From an uncultured Halomonas sp. (GTDB taxonomy: Bacteria; Pseudomonadota; Gammaproteobacteria; Pseudomonadales; Halomonadaceae), in NCBI RefSeq assembly GCF_947500835.1, contig NZ_CANMTQ010000001.1, positions 1 to 64,000 of the forward strand: a stretch of 64,000 bases of DNA, in the 5' to 3' direction. Shown piece after piece: positions 16,286 through 25,966 of this stretch (position 1 is its first letter; every line of letters begins with the position of its first letter). The position numbers and the translations under genes are program-made. Below the pieces are notes generated by a model, which saw only the letters and a list, made by a program, of their open reading frames with translations, was not told the DNA's origin and made no database searches.

Positions 16286-18116
16286 TTTTGACTTTCCCGG
16301 CGGTATCCATCCACCCGAGCGCAAGGAACTTTCCAGTCGTGCGCCACTCGTTCAGGCGCCGCTACCCAGGCGGGTGATCCTGCCTTTGACCCAGCACCTC
16401 GGCATGTCGGCGGAACCGGAAGTTACCGTTGGACAGCGCGTTCGCACCGGCGAAGTGATCGCCCGTGCCCAGGGCATGATCTCGGCAAACCTGCATGCCA
16501 GCATCACCGGAATCGTCAGTGCCATCGAGGAACATCCGGTACCGCAACCTTCCGCGACGCTGGGTGAAGTTCGCGCGCTCTGTATCGTCATCGACGCCGA
16601 ACCCGATGGTCAGAACGATTGGCTGAGGTTGCCGCCCCTCGACTGGCACGGAAGCGACGACGAAACGCTGATCGAGCGCCTGCGCGAATCCGGCATTGTC
16701 GGCTTGGGCGGCGCCGGATTTCCCTCCGCGGTAAAGGCGCAAGTGCGCCAGCGGCATGCGATCGATACGCTGATCGTCAATGCCGCCGAGTGCGAACCCT
16801 ATATCACCGCCGATGACATGACCCTGCGCAGCTACGCCACGGATGTGCTTGAGGGGGCGCTATTGTTTGCCCGGCTAACCCGCGCGGGACGCGTGCTGAT
16901 CGGCATCGAGGACAATAAACCCGAGGCGATTGCCGCGCTAAATAAAGCGCTAAGTCAGGCCCTGCGTGAGCCCACCGCTGCTGACATACCTATTGAGTTC
17001 AAGATCGTCGCGACCCGCTATCCCAGCGGGGGCGAGAAACAGCTCGTGCAACTGCTCACGGGGCGCGAGGTGCCCTCCCGCGGGCTGCCGGCGGATGTCG
17101 GCGTGCTCTGTCACAACCCCGGCACCCTGCTGGCGGCACTACGTGCGGTGCGTGACGGCGAGCCACTGATCTCGCGCATCGTCACTCTGACCGGCGAGGC
17201 GCTGGATAGGCCCGGCAACGTCGAGGCACGAATCGGCACACCCATGCAGGAACTGCTGGCCTTTGCCGGTCTGCAATCGGAGCGGCTGTCGCGGCTGGTC
17301 ATGGGAGGCCCGATGATGGGCCTCGCTCTCGATAGTTTCGATAATTTTGAAGGTTGGAACAGCAACGCACTGCCGCTGATCAAGACGAGTAATTGTCTAA
17401 TTGCCGCCACCGCCGAGGAGCTGCCACCCGCCCCGCCGGAACAGCCCTGCATTCGCTGCGGCGCCTGCGAAACCGCCTGTCCCGCCTCGCTATTGCCGCA
17501 GCAACTATATTGGTTCGCCAAAGGGCGTGAACACGACAAGGCGGAGCTTTTCAATCTGTTCGACTGCATCGAATGCGGTGCCTGCGCCTACGTCTGCCCC
17601 AGCCATATCCCCCTGGTGCAGTACTATCGCGCCAGCAAGAGCGAGATTCGCGCTCGTGAGCAGGAGGCACGCAAGGCCGAGCACGCCCGGCATCGTTTCG
17701 AGTTTCGACAGGCGCGGATTGCCCGGGAAGAGGCCGAGAAACAGGCCCGGCGCGAGGCGCGCATGAAACGCACGCCAACATCACCCACGCAAACGACAAA
17801 CAACGACACGGCGACGGTTCGTCCCGAAACCACATCGACGGCCGCCGATCACACGGCCCAGCTCAGGAAGCTGAAGATCGCCCAGGCCGCCGCCAAGGCG
17901 GCGGTAAAGAAGGCCGAGAAGAACCTAGCCCGCACCAGCGAAGCCCGCCAGTCAGACAAAACCGAACTCGAGGATATGGAAACCCAACTGGCCACCGCCC
18001 GGGAAAACCTGCAGGCCACCGAGGCGCGCCTGGCATCGCTTCAGGCTCAGAACCAAGAACAGAAGCAGGACCATAGCAAGAAGCAGGATCAGGATCAGGA
18101 AACGAACCCCTCATGA
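16278..18116 (+). CDS. rsxC: Ion-translocating oxidoreductase complex subunit C
   Basis: RsxC/RnfC, 612 aa. The N-terminal region ([16 protein letters not shown]) and the flavin/NADH-binding Rossmann part ([14 protein letters not shown] around residue 145) resemble the NuoF fold. Two 4Fe-4S motifs are [12 protein letters not shown] from about residue 391 and [12 protein letters not shown] from about residue 430. The last 150 residues are a charged, Ala/Lys/Glu/Gln-rich helical tail that differs in length between species. It is the peripheral electron-input subunit. The gene overlaps rsxB by 8 and rsxD by 4 bases. Confidence 0.96.
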   Translation: MADFDFPGGIHPPERKELSSRAPLVQAPLPRRVILPLTQHLGMSAEPEVTVGQRVRTGEVIARAQGMISANLHASITGIVSAIEEHPVPQPSATLGEVRALCIVIDAEPDGQNDWLRLPPLDWHGSDDETLIERLRESGIVGLGGAGFPSAVKAQVRQRHAIDTLIVNAAECEPYITADDMTLRSYATDVLEGALLFARLTRAGRVLIGIEDNKPEAIAALNKALSQALREPTAADIPIEFKIVATRYPSGGEKQLVQLLTGREVPSRGLPADVGVLCHNPGTLLAALRAVRDGEPLISRIVTLTGEALDRPGNVEARIGTPMQELLAFAGLQSERLSRLVMGGPMMGLALDSFDNFEGWNSNALPLIKTSNCLIAATAEELPPAPPEQPCIRCGACETACPASLLPQQLYWFAKGREHDKAELFNLFDCIECGACAYVCPSHIPLVQYYRASKSEIRAREQEARKAEHARHRFEFRQARIAREEAEKQARREARMKRTPTSPTQTTNNDTATVRPETTSTAADHTAQLRKLKIAQAAAKAAVKKAEKNLARTSEARQSDKTELEDMETQLATARENLQATEARLASLQAQNQEQKQDHSKKQDQDQETNPS

Positions 18117-19183
18117 GCCTGATGCATACCAGCCCGCCCCATACCCGCTCCGCAACCTCCACCGGCAGCGTCATGGCCTGGGTACTGCTCGCCACCCTGC
18201 CCGGCATTGCTTCCTTGACATGGTTCTTCGGCTGGGGCGTGCTGTTCAATATGCTCTTCGCCGCCGGACTGGGGGTGGGCCTCGAAGCGCTGATCTTGCG
18301 TCTGCGCGCCCGCCCGCCGGGCGTGACGCTGCGGGACAACAGCGCCCTGGTGAGCGGCGTGCTACTGGGCGCGTCACTGCCGCCGTTTGCCCCCTGGTGG
18401 CTGATGTTAGTCGGCATGGTCGCCGCCATCGTGGTCGCCAAGCAGCTTTTCGGCGGCCTGGGTCAGAATCCGTTCAATCCGGCCATGGTCGGCTATGCGC
18501 TGTTGCTGATTTCCTTTCCCGTGGAGATGACCCAGTGGGCGGCCCCGCAAGGGCTATTCGGCGCGGATGCCATCGGACTCGGCGATGCGCTAGGACACCT
18601 TCTGGGAATCGCCGAGCCGACGGATGCCATGACCGGCGCCACGCCGCTGGATGCCTTCAAGCACAAGGGCGAGACCGTGCTCGCCAGCGAGTTCTGGGCA
18701 ACTGACCCCCTGCCCCCCGGCACCCTGAACGCCTGGCATACCACCGCCCTGGCCTGGCTGGCGGGTGGCACACTGCTGCTGTTCAAACGCATCATCAGCT
18801 GGCACATTCCTGTCAGCCTGCTGGGCGCCGTGCTGGTGCTCGCCACCCTCATGTATGCCAGCGACCCGAGCCACCACGGCACGCCGCTGTTTCATCTGCT
18901 GGGAGGTGCGGCAATCTTCGGCGCTTTTTTCATCGCCACCGACCCGGTCAGCGCCGCCACCAGCCGCAAGGGCAAGCTCTACTACGGTGCCGGCATCGGG
19001 GTGCTGGTCATGCTCATTCGCCAATGGGGCGCCTATCCGGATGCGATCGCCTTCGCCGTGTTGTTGATGAACTTCGCCGTGCCCTTTATCGACTACTACA
19101 CCCAGCCGCGCACCTACGGCCACGCACGCCCCAATCGCGGCATCAAGGTGCATCAAGTCGACGATGACGAGGATGCTCCATGA
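18113..19183 (+). CDS. rsxD: Ion-translocating oxidoreductase complex subunit D
   Basis: RsxD/RnfD, 356 aa, a polytopic inner-membrane subunit related to NqrB. The SGAT-type flavinylation motif is present as MTGATPLDAFK, with Thr177 the likely covalent FMN acceptor. GGLGQNPFNPAMVGYALLLI and ATDPVSAATSRKGKLYYG are family hallmarks. ATGA overlaps link it to rsxC and rsxG. It forms part of the ion-translocating core. Confidence 0.96.
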   Translation: MSLMHTSPPHTRSATSTGSVMAWVLLATLPGIASLTWFFGWGVLFNMLFAAGLGVGLEALILRLRARPPGVTLRDNSALVSGVLLGASLPPFAPWWLMLVGMVAAIVVAKQLFGGLGQNPFNPAMVGYALLLISFPVEMTQWAAPQGLFGADAIGLGDALGHLLGIAEPTDAMTGATPLDAFKHKGETVLASEFWATDPLPPGTLNAWHTTALAWLAGGTLLLFKRIISWHIPVSLLGAVLVLATLMYASDPSHHGTPLFHLLGGAAIFGAFFIATDPVSAATSRKGKLYYGAGIGVLVMLIRQWGAYPDAIAFAVLLMNFAVPFIDYYTQPRTYGHARPNRGIKVHQVDDDEDAP

Positions 19184-19830
19184 GCCCGCTCGCACACGGC
19201 ATCGTTCGCGGCGCGATGGGGCTTGGCCTGTTCGCCATCGTCACCGCCGGGGTGGTGGGCTTGACCCATTCGGTCACCCTTGAGCGTATCGCGAGCAATC
19301 GCCTGGCCAGCCAGTATCAGGCGCTGGAAGAGGTGGTGCCTGCCGCCTTGCACGACAATGCTTTGGTGGACGATACCGTCACCTTGTCCGCCTCTGAAGA
19401 ACTCGGCCAAGAAAATACTTTCACAGCCTGGCAGGCGCGCCAGAATGGCAACGTCGCAGCGGTCATTCTGCCGACGATTACTCATAAAGGGTACAGCGGC
19501 GATATCGCGCTGCTGGTGGGCATCAAAGCCAACGGCGAACTGACCGGGGTGCGGGTGCTGTCGCACCAGGAAACCCCGGGGCTGGGAGACAAGATCGAGA
19601 CGCGCAAGAGCGACTGGATCAAGCAGTTCGAAGGGCTCTCCCTAGGCAATCCGCCGGCGGAGCAGTGGACGGTGAAAAAGAATGGCGGTAGCTTCGATGC
19701 CTTCACCGGGGCCACGATAACCCCCCGGGCCGTGGTCAATGCGGTGCAGCGGAGCCTGGAATACTTCGCCGCCCATCGCGAACGACTGCTGACATCACCG
19801 GCTGAAAACGCTCAAGGAACTCCTCAATGA
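19180..19830 (+). CDS. rsxG: Ion-translocating oxidoreductase complex subunit G
   Basis: RsxG/RnfG, 216 aa. One N-terminal membrane helix (about residues 9-30) anchors a periplasmic FMN-binding domain. The flavinylation motif is [15 protein letters not shown] with Thr179 as the covalent FMN site. [12 protein letters not shown] near residue 127 is also conserved. It overlaps rsxD and rsxE by 4 bases each. Covalent FMN would be added by ApbE, which is not in this window. Confidence 0.95.
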   Translation: MSPLAHGIVRGAMGLGLFAIVTAGVVGLTHSVTLERIASNRLASQYQALEEVVPAALHDNALVDDTVTLSASEELGQENTFTAWQARQNGNVAAVILPTITHKGYSGDIALLVGIKANGELTGVRVLSHQETPGLGDKIETRKSDWIKQFEGLSLGNPPAEQWTVKKNGGSFDAFTGATITPRAVVNAVQRSLEYFAAHRERLLTSPAENAQGTPQ

Positions 19831-20549
19831 GTCAGTCTAAAGAGCCGAGCCAATTCAATAAGCTGACGCGCAACGGTCTGTGGTCCAACAACCCGGCGCT
19901 GGTGCAATTGCTGGGGCTGTGCCCTTTGCTGGCGGTCACCAGTACCGTGGTCAACGCCCTTGGATTGGGCCTGGCAACGCTGCTGGTGATGGTCGGCAGT
20001 AACGTCTCGGTCTCGCTGATTCGCAACCACGTATCGAGCAACGTGCGCCTGCCGGCCTTCGTGATGATCATCGCCGCCTTCGTCACCTGCGCCGAACTGT
20101 TGATGCAGGCCTATGCCTTCAAGCTCTATCAGATTCTGGGCATCTTCATCCCGCTGATCGTCACCAACTGCGCGATTCTCGGCCGCGCCGACGGCTTCGC
20201 GGCCAAGAATCCCGTGCTGCCCGCCGCCACGGATGGCCTGATGATGGGACTCGGCTTTGCCGCCGTATTAGTGGTGCTCGGCGCGATGCGGGAACTGTTC
20301 GGCCAGGGCACTTTATTTGCCGGCATGGAGCTGCTGCTGGGGCCGGTGGCCGCGGACTGGCAGCTCACGCTGTTTTCCGATTACAGTTTCCTGTTTCTGG
20401 TGCTGCCCCCCGGCGCCTTCTTCGCCACCGGGCTGCTGATCGCCGCCAAGAACGTCATCGACGATCGTCTGGAACGACGACGCCAGCTCCGGCAGGCGGA
20501 TCAGCCCAAGGGGAGTCGGCGGGTACGGGTCACCGGCACAATACGATAA
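19827..20549 (+). CDS. rsxE: Ion-translocating oxidoreductase complex subunit E
   Basis: RsxE/RnfE, 240 aa, a six-helix inner-membrane subunit homologous to RsxA in inverted topology. [20 protein letters not shown] and [20 protein letters not shown] are diagnostic, with the Cys of the latter paired with RsxA. It ends the rsx operon. A MITE-like repeat starts at the base after its stop codon. Confidence 0.95.
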   Translation: MSQSKEPSQFNKLTRNGLWSNNPALVQLLGLCPLLAVTSTVVNALGLGLATLLVMVGSNVSVSLIRNHVSSNVRLPAFVMIIAAFVTCAELLMQAYAFKLYQILGIFIPLIVTNCAILGRADGFAAKNPVLPAATDGLMMGLGFAAVLVVLGAMRELFGQGTLFAGMELLLGPVAADWQLTLFSDYSFLFLVLPPGAFFATGLLIAAKNVIDDRLERRRQLRQADQPKGSRRVRVTGTIR

Positions 20550-20693
20550 GGAATCACTGCATAAATGCCTACACGAACGAATTGCTGCGTTACGCGGTGC
20601 TCGAAGACTCGCCTAACCCCACGTTATGTCTCGTCTTCTGTGCTCCTTGCGCCTTGCTCTTCATTTCGCTCGGCAATTTATTCAGCAATTCCC
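20550..20693. repeat. MITE-like intergenic repeat with terminal inverted repeats
   Basis: The 144-base stretch between rsxE and nth starts GGAATCACTGCATAAATGCC and ends with the near inverse GGCAATTTATTCAGCAATTC. The ends match at about 17 of 20 positions. It has no coding capacity and fills the space between two genes that are normally adjacent. I recall similar ends from dispersed repeats of related bacteria, but this cannot be checked here. Confidence 0.55.
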
Positions 20694-20710
20694 AAGGCTC
20701 AAGAACACCA

Positions 20711-21349
20711 ATGAACGCACACAAACGCCAAGAGATTTTCACCCGCCTGCGCGAACACATGCCGGAACCGACGACCGAGCTTAAGTGGACCAGCCCCTTC
20801 GAGCTGCTGACCGCAGTATTGCTCTCGGCACAGGCGACGGATGTTGGGGTCAACAAGGCCTGCGCCCGATTGTTCCCGGTGGCCAATACCCCCGAGGCGA
20901 TTCTGGAACTCGGCCTCGAGCGGCTGAAGGAGTACATCAAGACTATCGGTCTCTACAACACCAAGGCCGAAAACCTGATGAAGACCTGCCGCCTGCTGGT
21001 GGAGCGTCACGGCGGCGAGGTCCCTCAGACCCGGGCCGAACTTGAAGCGCTACCCGGCGTGGGTCGCAAGACCGCGAACGTGATTCTCAACACCGCCTTC
21101 GGTCAGCCGACTATCGCCGTGGATACCCACATCTTCCGAGTGTGTAATCGTACTCGCATCGCTCCGGGCAAGAACGTCGTCGAGGTCGAGCAAAAGCTCA
21201 TGCGCCATGTGCCCAAGGAGTTTCGCCAGGATGCCCACCACTGGCTGATCCTGCACGGACGCTACACCTGCGTGGCGCGCAAGCCGCGTTGCGGCAGTTG
21301 CGTAATCGAGGATCTGTGTGAGTATCCAGACAAAACAGAAGTAGGTTAG
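20711..21349 (+). CDS. nth: Endonuclease III
   Basis: DNA glycosylase/AP lyase for oxidised pyrimidines, 212 aa. The helix-hairpin-helix is LPGVGRKTANVIL (residues 114-126). The catalytic Lys120 and Asp138 fall at the same positions as in Escherichia coli Nth. The 4Fe-4S loop is C187-x6-C194-x2-C197-x5-C203, also matching. The start at 20711 gives the standard length; the frame is open upstream through the repeat. Adjacent to the rsx operon as in many gammaproteobacteria. Confidence 0.97.
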   Translation: MNAHKRQEIFTRLREHMPEPTTELKWTSPFELLTAVLLSAQATDVGVNKACARLFPVANTPEAILELGLERLKEYIKTIGLYNTKAENLMKTCRLLVERHGGEVPQTRAELEALPGVGRKTANVILNTAFGQPTIAVDTHIFRVCNRTRIAPGKNVVEVEQKLMRHVPKEFRQDAHHWLILHGRYTCVARKPRCGSCVIEDLCEYPDKTEVG

Positions 21350-21379
21350 GGCCCTACAGATAGATCCGTAACCAGATTC

Positions 21380-22384
21380 TCAAAAGCCTGCTGCTTCCAG
21401 GCGACTCGCCATCTCTTCAAGTGCCTCGATGCCTTGCACATCTGACGCCAGGAGCGGCAATCGCGGTCGGGGCAACGCGGCAAGTTCCTCATCGATGCGA
21501 GCAAGATAGCGGCTTTCCTGTTCGCGACGCTTACGGAGAAACTCGCCGTCCGCGTCTTCCGGGATGACACGATTGATCAGGGCGCCGGCCACGGGAACAC
21601 CAGCCTCCTCAAGCGCCTTCACGGAACGCACGGTTTCGAGAATCGGTAACCGCTCCGGGGTCATCACGAACAGAAACTGGCTTTCCTCGGGGTTCTTGAT
21701 GCGCCGTCGGGCCTGATGAAACAGGCGGCGCCGGTGCTTTAGGGTTTCGGCAATGGAACGGGCCCGATCGTCCAGGTCGCTCATGCCCTCTTCTTCCGGT
21801 TCGGCAAAAGGCGAGCTGATGTCCTGGCCGCTCTTGGGAGTGAGATGCTTGAGCACCTTGCCCAGTTCCTCGGACTTACGGCTGTGGGCCAAGAGGCCAT
21901 CGGTCCAGGCCGCCATCGCCTCGGGAAGACTCAGCAGACGCAGCGTATGGCCGGTGGGCGCGGTATCGAAGACGATCAAGTCATAGGAGTCATCATCCAG
22001 CATCAAGCGCGACAGGCGCTCGAGCAGCGCCGCCTCCTGGGTGCCGGGAGACTGACGCGAGAGACGCATCTGACGCTCCATCTCATCCATCATGCGCGGC
22101 ACGGTAAAACGCCGTAGCTGACTGATGACACTCTTTAGATGCGCTTCGACCTCCGCATCCTGATCGATTTCCAGGGCATCCAGGTTAGGCAGCAAACGGC
22201 GCGGCGCATCGTCCAGTTCGCGATCGAAGGCATCTCCCAGGCTGTGGGCAGGGTCTGTGGACACCACAAGCGTCTTGCGCCCACGTCGCGCTGCCAGCAC
22301 CGCCAGTGACGCAGCCACGGTGGTCTTGCCGACTCCACCCTTGCCGCCCACCCACAGCAAGCGTTTCTCGAGAAGTTCTTTCAT
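21380..22384 (-). CDS. ArsA/Get3-family ATPase
   Basis: A 334-residue P-loop ATPase of the ArsA/Get3 deviant Walker A type: GKGGVGKTT at residues 14-22. Switch and family motifs include STDPAHSLGDAFD (about 40-52) and VFDTAPTGHTLRLLSLP (about 138-154), which in ArsA/Get3 couples hydrolysis to client binding. A single ATPase domain is present, unlike the double ArsA of arsenite pumps, and no arsB or arsR gene is near. The C-terminal part is charged and helical. ATG at 22384 is used; a GTG at 22399 is also possible. It lies downstream of the CstA-type and CC-tail genes on the same strand, separated from them by a REP pair, so it may act in targeting or maturing that transporter. This is inference. 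Confidence 0.85.
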   Translation of the reverse strand: MKELLEKRLLWVGGKGGVGKTTVAASLAVLAARRGRKTLVVSTDPAHSLGDAFDRELDDAPRRLLPNLDALEIDQDAEVEAHLKSVISQLRRFTVPRMMDEMERQMRLSRQSPGTQEAALLERLSRLMLDDDSYDLIVFDTAPTGHTLRLLSLPEAMAAWTDGLLAHSRKSEELGKVLKHLTPKSGQDISSPFAEPEEEGMSDLDDRARSIAETLKHRRRLFHQARRRIKNPEESQFLFVMTPERLPILETVRSVKALEEAGVPVAGALINRVIPEDADGEFLRKRREQESRYLARIDEELAALPRPRLPLLASDVQGIEALEEMASRLEAAGF

Positions 22385-22449
22385 GGATCGGCCTATCACG
22401 TCATAAACCTTGTTTCAGGAGCGTCGCGAACGAAGGCAGGCAACCCCTC

Positions 22450-22519
22450 GCTCGCTGAAGCGAGCTCCTACAGGTGGCTGATATAAAGGGTTTTTGTAGG
22501 AGCCCGATTCATCGGGCGA
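22450..22519. repeat. REP pair (REPIN-like)
   Basis: Two short hairpin elements in opposite orientation. GCTCGC-TGAA-GCGAGC is followed by TCCTACA, and TGTAGGA is followed by GCCCGAT-TC-ATCGGGC. The 9-base GCTCCTACA/TGTAGGAGC arms are inverted relative to each other across 22 bases. This matches the REP doublets common in pseudomonads and relatives. It lies between the CC-tail gene and the ArsA gene. Confidence 0.7.
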
Positions 22520-22561
22520 TCTCGGCAAGCATTCAGCGAGCGGGAGCCAAGGAACTGGTTT

Positions 22562-22867
22562 TCAGCAACAGCGGAAATCGTCGAGGGGCGAATGCTCCAT
22601 CCCCATGCGCCTATGCCAATCATGGAAGCGCTCCAGCATCAGCGGCTGCAGTTCCAGGGTGTAATAGGATACCGGATTGGGCACCCCCATCAGCTCGGAA
22701 AACACCATCAGCATGAACAGGTCGTCCTCGTCACGCTGCGCCCGCGCGATGGCGCCGCGATAGCGCGCCGAGTAGAACTCCTCCGCGTAGAAACGGGCCT
22801 GGCTCAGCCAGGCCCTGATTCTTTCGCTTCGTTGAGCAGATTCCTCGCTGTTGGAATCCTTGCGCAT
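22562..22867 (-). CDS. Small protein with C-terminal Cys-Cys (cory-CC-star type)
   Basis: A 101-residue soluble protein ending DDFRCC directly before the stop codon. The middle contains AEEFYSARYRGAIARAQRDEDDLF and LMGVPNPVSYYTLELQPLM. The layout, a short helical protein with a terminal Cys pair beside CstA and an ArsA ATPase, matches the family annotated elsewhere as cory-CC-star protein. The role of that family is unknown as far as I know. The GGGGGT ribosome site and a 12-base gap after the CstA-type gene indicate one transcript. The terminal Cys pair could bind metal or act as a tail recognised by the ArsA-type ATPase. This is inference. Confidence 0.75.
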   Translation of the reverse strand: MRKDSNSEESAQRSERIRAWLSQARFYAEEFYSARYRGAIARAQRDEDDLFMLMVFSELMGVPNPVSYYTLELQPLMLERFHDWHRRMGMEHSPLDDFRCC

Positions 22868-22879
22868 GTTACCCCCGAA

Positions 22880-24556
22880 TCAACCCTCTGATTTGGTTGC
22901 CAGTTCGCGACGCACTCGCTTGAGCGATGCGGCACACTCCATGGCCACCAGGATCGAGGCGATCAGCACGATAATATCCAGTACTAGCAGGAAGTAGTTG
23001 CCTGCCTCATAAAAGCTGCGCAACTGTAGCAATAAGGCCAGCACCGTCATGATCAACAGGAAGATCAACGGCACCAGGGTGAACCACATGGGGCGCTTCA
23101 AACGTACAAGCATGACGGTGATCACCAGCAAGGTCAGGCCCGCCAGCAGCTGGTTGGTGGTGCCAAATAGCGGCCAGATAATCAAGCCCCCGGAACCATC
23201 GGCGCCGGCCCCAAACGCCAGGATCAGACAGGAACCCACTGCCAGAAGCGTTGCTATTGCGGGCTTTTTCATCCACTGCTGGTTATAGATCTCGCCCCAC
23301 TCCTGGAAGATATAGCGCTGCAGGCGCAAGCCGGTGTCCATGGTGGTGCCGGCAAACAGGGCGGCCATTACCGTCAGCAGGGTCGCCGCGGTTGCCTCGG
23401 GCAGGCCCAGGCCATTACTGATGATGTAGGCGCCGCCTTCGACGAAGGCATTCACGCCGCCCTTGCCGAAGGCGTCATACATGGTATTCCAGTCCGCCAG
23501 GCTGGCGAATCCGGCAGTAGCGGCAAGAATGGCGCCCAAGGCCAGCATGCCTTCACCCACTGAACCGAAGTAGCCGACGAAACGTGCATCGGTCTCCTTG
23601 TCGAGCTGCTTCGACGTAGTTCCTGAAGCGACCAGGCCATGAAAGCCCGAGATGGCGCCACAAGCAATGGTCACGAACAGCAAGGGTATGATCGACGGCG
23701 TACCGGCGGGCACATTGGTGTTATACATGGGCGCGACGAGTGTGGGATTGAGCAGCACCAGGGCGCCATAAAGAATGATCAGACCGACGAAGAGTTGCAG
23801 GCCATTGATGTAATCTCGCGGCTGCAGCAGCATCCATACCGGCAATAGTGAAGCGATGGCGGCATAGGCGAACAGCAGCAGGATCCACACGGCGTTGCCA
23901 GCAAGACCTCCTACCTGTTCAGGCATCTGGATAGGGACCGACGGCCCGAGAATGATCAGACCATAGAGCGCAATGACACCAATGACCGAAACCATCGCCA
24001 GGCCGATGATGCGACGATAGATGAGCTGGCCGATGATCAGAGCTACCAGGATGGCGCCCCATACCGGCACCACGGCACTGGGAAATTTCATCAGCAGCCC
24101 GGCGATGACCACGCCGAAAACCGCGTTGACCATCAACAGCACCAGGAAGATGACGATCATGAACAGGCTGCGAGCGCGCTTGCCTACCACGTCGCCGGTC
24201 AAGGCCCCGACCGATCTGGCGCGATTACGCACGCTGGCCCATATCGCCCCGCTATCGTGAACACCAGCGAAGAAAATGGTGCCGAGTATTACCCACAGGA
24301 AGGCCGGCAGCCAGCCCCAGATCACGGCAATCGCCGGGCCCACGATGGGCGCTGCTCCTGCCACGGAGGTGAAGTGGTGGCCCCACAGCACGTAGCGATT
24401 GGTGGGAACGAAATCGATGCCATCCTCGAACTCATGGGCCGGTGTCTTGAAATCAGGGTCCAGTCGATAGATCTTTTCGGCAATGAATTTCGAGTAGACG
24501 AAATAGGCCAAGGCCATGGCGCCCAAGCCAATGAATAGAACAACGACAGCACTCAT
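22880..24556 (-). CDS. cstA: CstA-family carbon starvation/pyruvate transporter
   Basis: A 558-residue polytopic inner-membrane protein of the CstA/BtsT family, which imports pyruvate and possibly peptides. The family signature GHHFTSVAGAAPIVGPAIA is at about residues 59-77, and the helices IACGAISGFHGLVASGTTSK and TTMDTGLRLQRYIFQEWG are further hallmarks. It is much shorter than Escherichia coli CstA or BtsT (about 700 aa), corresponding to the short form. AAGGAG precedes the start at 24556. It begins an operon with the CC-tail gene at 22562-22867. The specific substrate is not determined. Confidence 0.9.
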   Translation of the reverse strand: MSAVVVLFIGLGAMALAYFVYSKFIAEKIYRLDPDFKTPAHEFEDGIDFVPTNRYVLWGHHFTSVAGAAPIVGPAIAVIWGWLPAFLWVILGTIFFAGVHDSGAIWASVRNRARSVGALTGDVVGKRARSLFMIVIFLVLLMVNAVFGVVIAGLLMKFPSAVVPVWGAILVALIIGQLIYRRIIGLAMVSVIGVIALYGLIILGPSVPIQMPEQVGGLAGNAVWILLLFAYAAIASLLPVWMLLQPRDYINGLQLFVGLIILYGALVLLNPTLVAPMYNTNVPAGTPSIIPLLFVTIACGAISGFHGLVASGTTSKQLDKETDARFVGYFGSVGEGMLALGAILAATAGFASLADWNTMYDAFGKGGVNAFVEGGAYIISNGLGLPEATAATLLTVMAALFAGTTMDTGLRLQRYIFQEWGEIYNQQWMKKPAIATLLAVGSCLILAFGAGADGSGGLIIWPLFGTTNQLLAGLTLLVITVMLVRLKRPMWFTLVPLIFLLIMTVLALLLQLRSFYEAGNYFLLVLDIIVLIASILVAMECAASLKRVRRELATKSEG

Positions 24557-24684
24557 GCATTGAGCTCCTTATACATGTTGTTATTCTCATATTTATTTTG
24601 ATTCTAATAGACTTAGCGTAGACAAAGAACCCCTTTCACGACAGCATCTTTCGGCGCCCCCCTTCATAGACGGATATCAGTTTT

Positions 24685-25431
24685 ATGCTGCTCCATGCAT
24701 TTAAATATCTACTGTTGCCGCCCTTGGTCAATGTGCTATTGACCCTTGCCGGCCTGCTGCTGTGGAAAGGTCATCGTGTTCTCGGAGCATCTCTTGTAGT
24801 ACTAGGCCTGGCATCTTTGTTGGCCTTGTCGCTGCCTTGGGTCAGTTATTGTCTGCGCAAGGGATTGGAACCTTACGAACCACCTTCTCAAACGCTACTG
24901 GAACAGGCGGGTGCGATCGTGATACTCGGCGGTGGAAGAGACTATGGATCGCCGGAGTTTGGCTGGGGTGATGCTCCCAATAACGCTACCTGGAGACGCC
25001 TGAGCTATGGCGCCTGGCTCGCTCGAAAGACGAATCTGCCCATTCTCGTTAGTGGTGGACGTGTCAATGACGAAACGCTTGCGGAGGCCACGCTGATGGC
25101 CCGGGCGCTCGGGCAAACCTTTGGTCGCGAGGCAAGATGGATCGAAGAGCGCAGCCGGACGACAGCGGAGAACGCGGAGTTCAGCGCTGCCATCCTTGAG
25201 CAGGAAGGCATTGCCAGGGTACTGCTGGTGTCCCAGGCCTGGCATCTGCCCCGGGCCGTACCCGAGTTCGAACGCGCCGGACTCGAGGTGATCCCGGCAC
25301 CCACCGAGTTTGCCAGTCGTCCTCCACCCAAGCTGATTGCCTGGATACCCCGCGCCTATCATCTGCGGCAAAGCACCCAGGCGTTGCACGAGTGGTTGGG
25401 TCGCATCTTCTATCGGATGAATGCGGACTAA
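24685..25431 (+). CDS. YdcF/ElyC-family envelope protein
   Basis: A 248-residue DUF218 protein. Two hydrophobic helices at residues about 5-25 and 30-55 anchor it in the inner membrane. The DUF218 domain follows with GAIVILGGGRDYG (about 73-85), PILVSGGRVNDETLAEATLM and ERSRTTAENAEFSAAILEQ, then VLLVSQAWHLPRA. This form resembles ElyC, which acts in envelope and peptidoglycan or undecaprenyl-phosphate metabolism in Escherichia coli. The exact biochemical role is unsettled. It stands alone, divergent from the CstA operon across 128 bases. Confidence 0.85.
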   Translation: MLLHAFKYLLLPPLVNVLLTLAGLLLWKGHRVLGASLVVLGLASLLALSLPWVSYCLRKGLEPYEPPSQTLLEQAGAIVILGGGRDYGSPEFGWGDAPNNATWRRLSYGAWLARKTNLPILVSGGRVNDETLAEATLMARALGQTFGREARWIEERSRTTAENAEFSAAILEQEGIARVLLVSQAWHLPRAVPEFERAGLEVIPAPTEFASRPPPKLIAWIPRAYHLRQSTQALHEWLGRIFYRMNAD

Positions 25432-25471
25432 TGCAGCGAAATAAAATAACTTCTCGTTATGTCGAAAAGAC

Positions 25472-25966
25472 TCAGCCGCGGCGATAAACGACCTTGTAAG
25501 CACCGCCCCCGCAGCTACCTACGATCTCGACCTTGGCGTATTGGTCGCTGCCGGCCTCGACCACTTCTTGAGCCCGCGCTGCCGGCACGGCTTCCAGCGT
25601 AAAGTTACTGACCTGGTTGGCGCGTATCTTACGGGCGATCTCATTTTGCAGATCGCGACAGGCCTGACTCGCCGCCTCTGGATTCATTATCTGTGAACTC
25701 GTGTCTTCAGAAGGGCGTTCCCGGGTTGAGCGCGGCGCAGGCTGCATCGGTTCGACGCGCATCTGCCGTTGCCCTTCGTTGTCCGGCAAGGGCGCTCCTG
25801 GAGTTACTGCCTTGAACGTCGAACGAACGCGCGGCTGCGTCCGTTCATCTGTGGCAGTCGCCTGGCTCAAGGCAGGAACACTTACCAATAACAGACCCAG
25901 CGCCAGGATCAGGCGCTGGCCGCTGCGCGATACCGTTCGGAGGGATGCATTAGATGTCATGTTCAT
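25472..25966 (-). CDS. DUF1161 exported protein
   Basis: A 164-residue protein with a signal peptide (about 1-36, LILALGLLLVSVPALSQA). A Pro/Arg/Ser-rich linker of about 60 residues follows. The C-terminal DUF1161 domain (about 98-162) has CRDLQNEIARKIRANQVSNF and VGSCGGGAYKVVYRR, with two Cys that may form a disulfide in the periplasm. The function of DUF1161 is unknown. The start codon follows the stop of the GST gene directly, so the two are probably co-transcribed. The long linker is unusual for the family. Confidence 0.8.
   Translation of the reverse strand: MNMTSNASLRTVSRSGQRLILALGLLLVSVPALSQATATDERTQPRVRSTFKAVTPGAPLPDNEGQRQMRVEPMQPAPRSTRERPSEDTSSQIMNPEAASQACRDLQNEIARKIRANQVSNFTLEAVPAARAQEVVEAGSDQYAKVEIVGSCGGGAYKVVYRRG

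Noticed and set aside
21380-22384. Arsenite resistance ATPase of an ars operon
   Set aside because: Only one ATPase domain is present and no arsR, arsB, arsC or arsD gene is near. The neighbours are a CstA-type transporter and a CC-tail protein.
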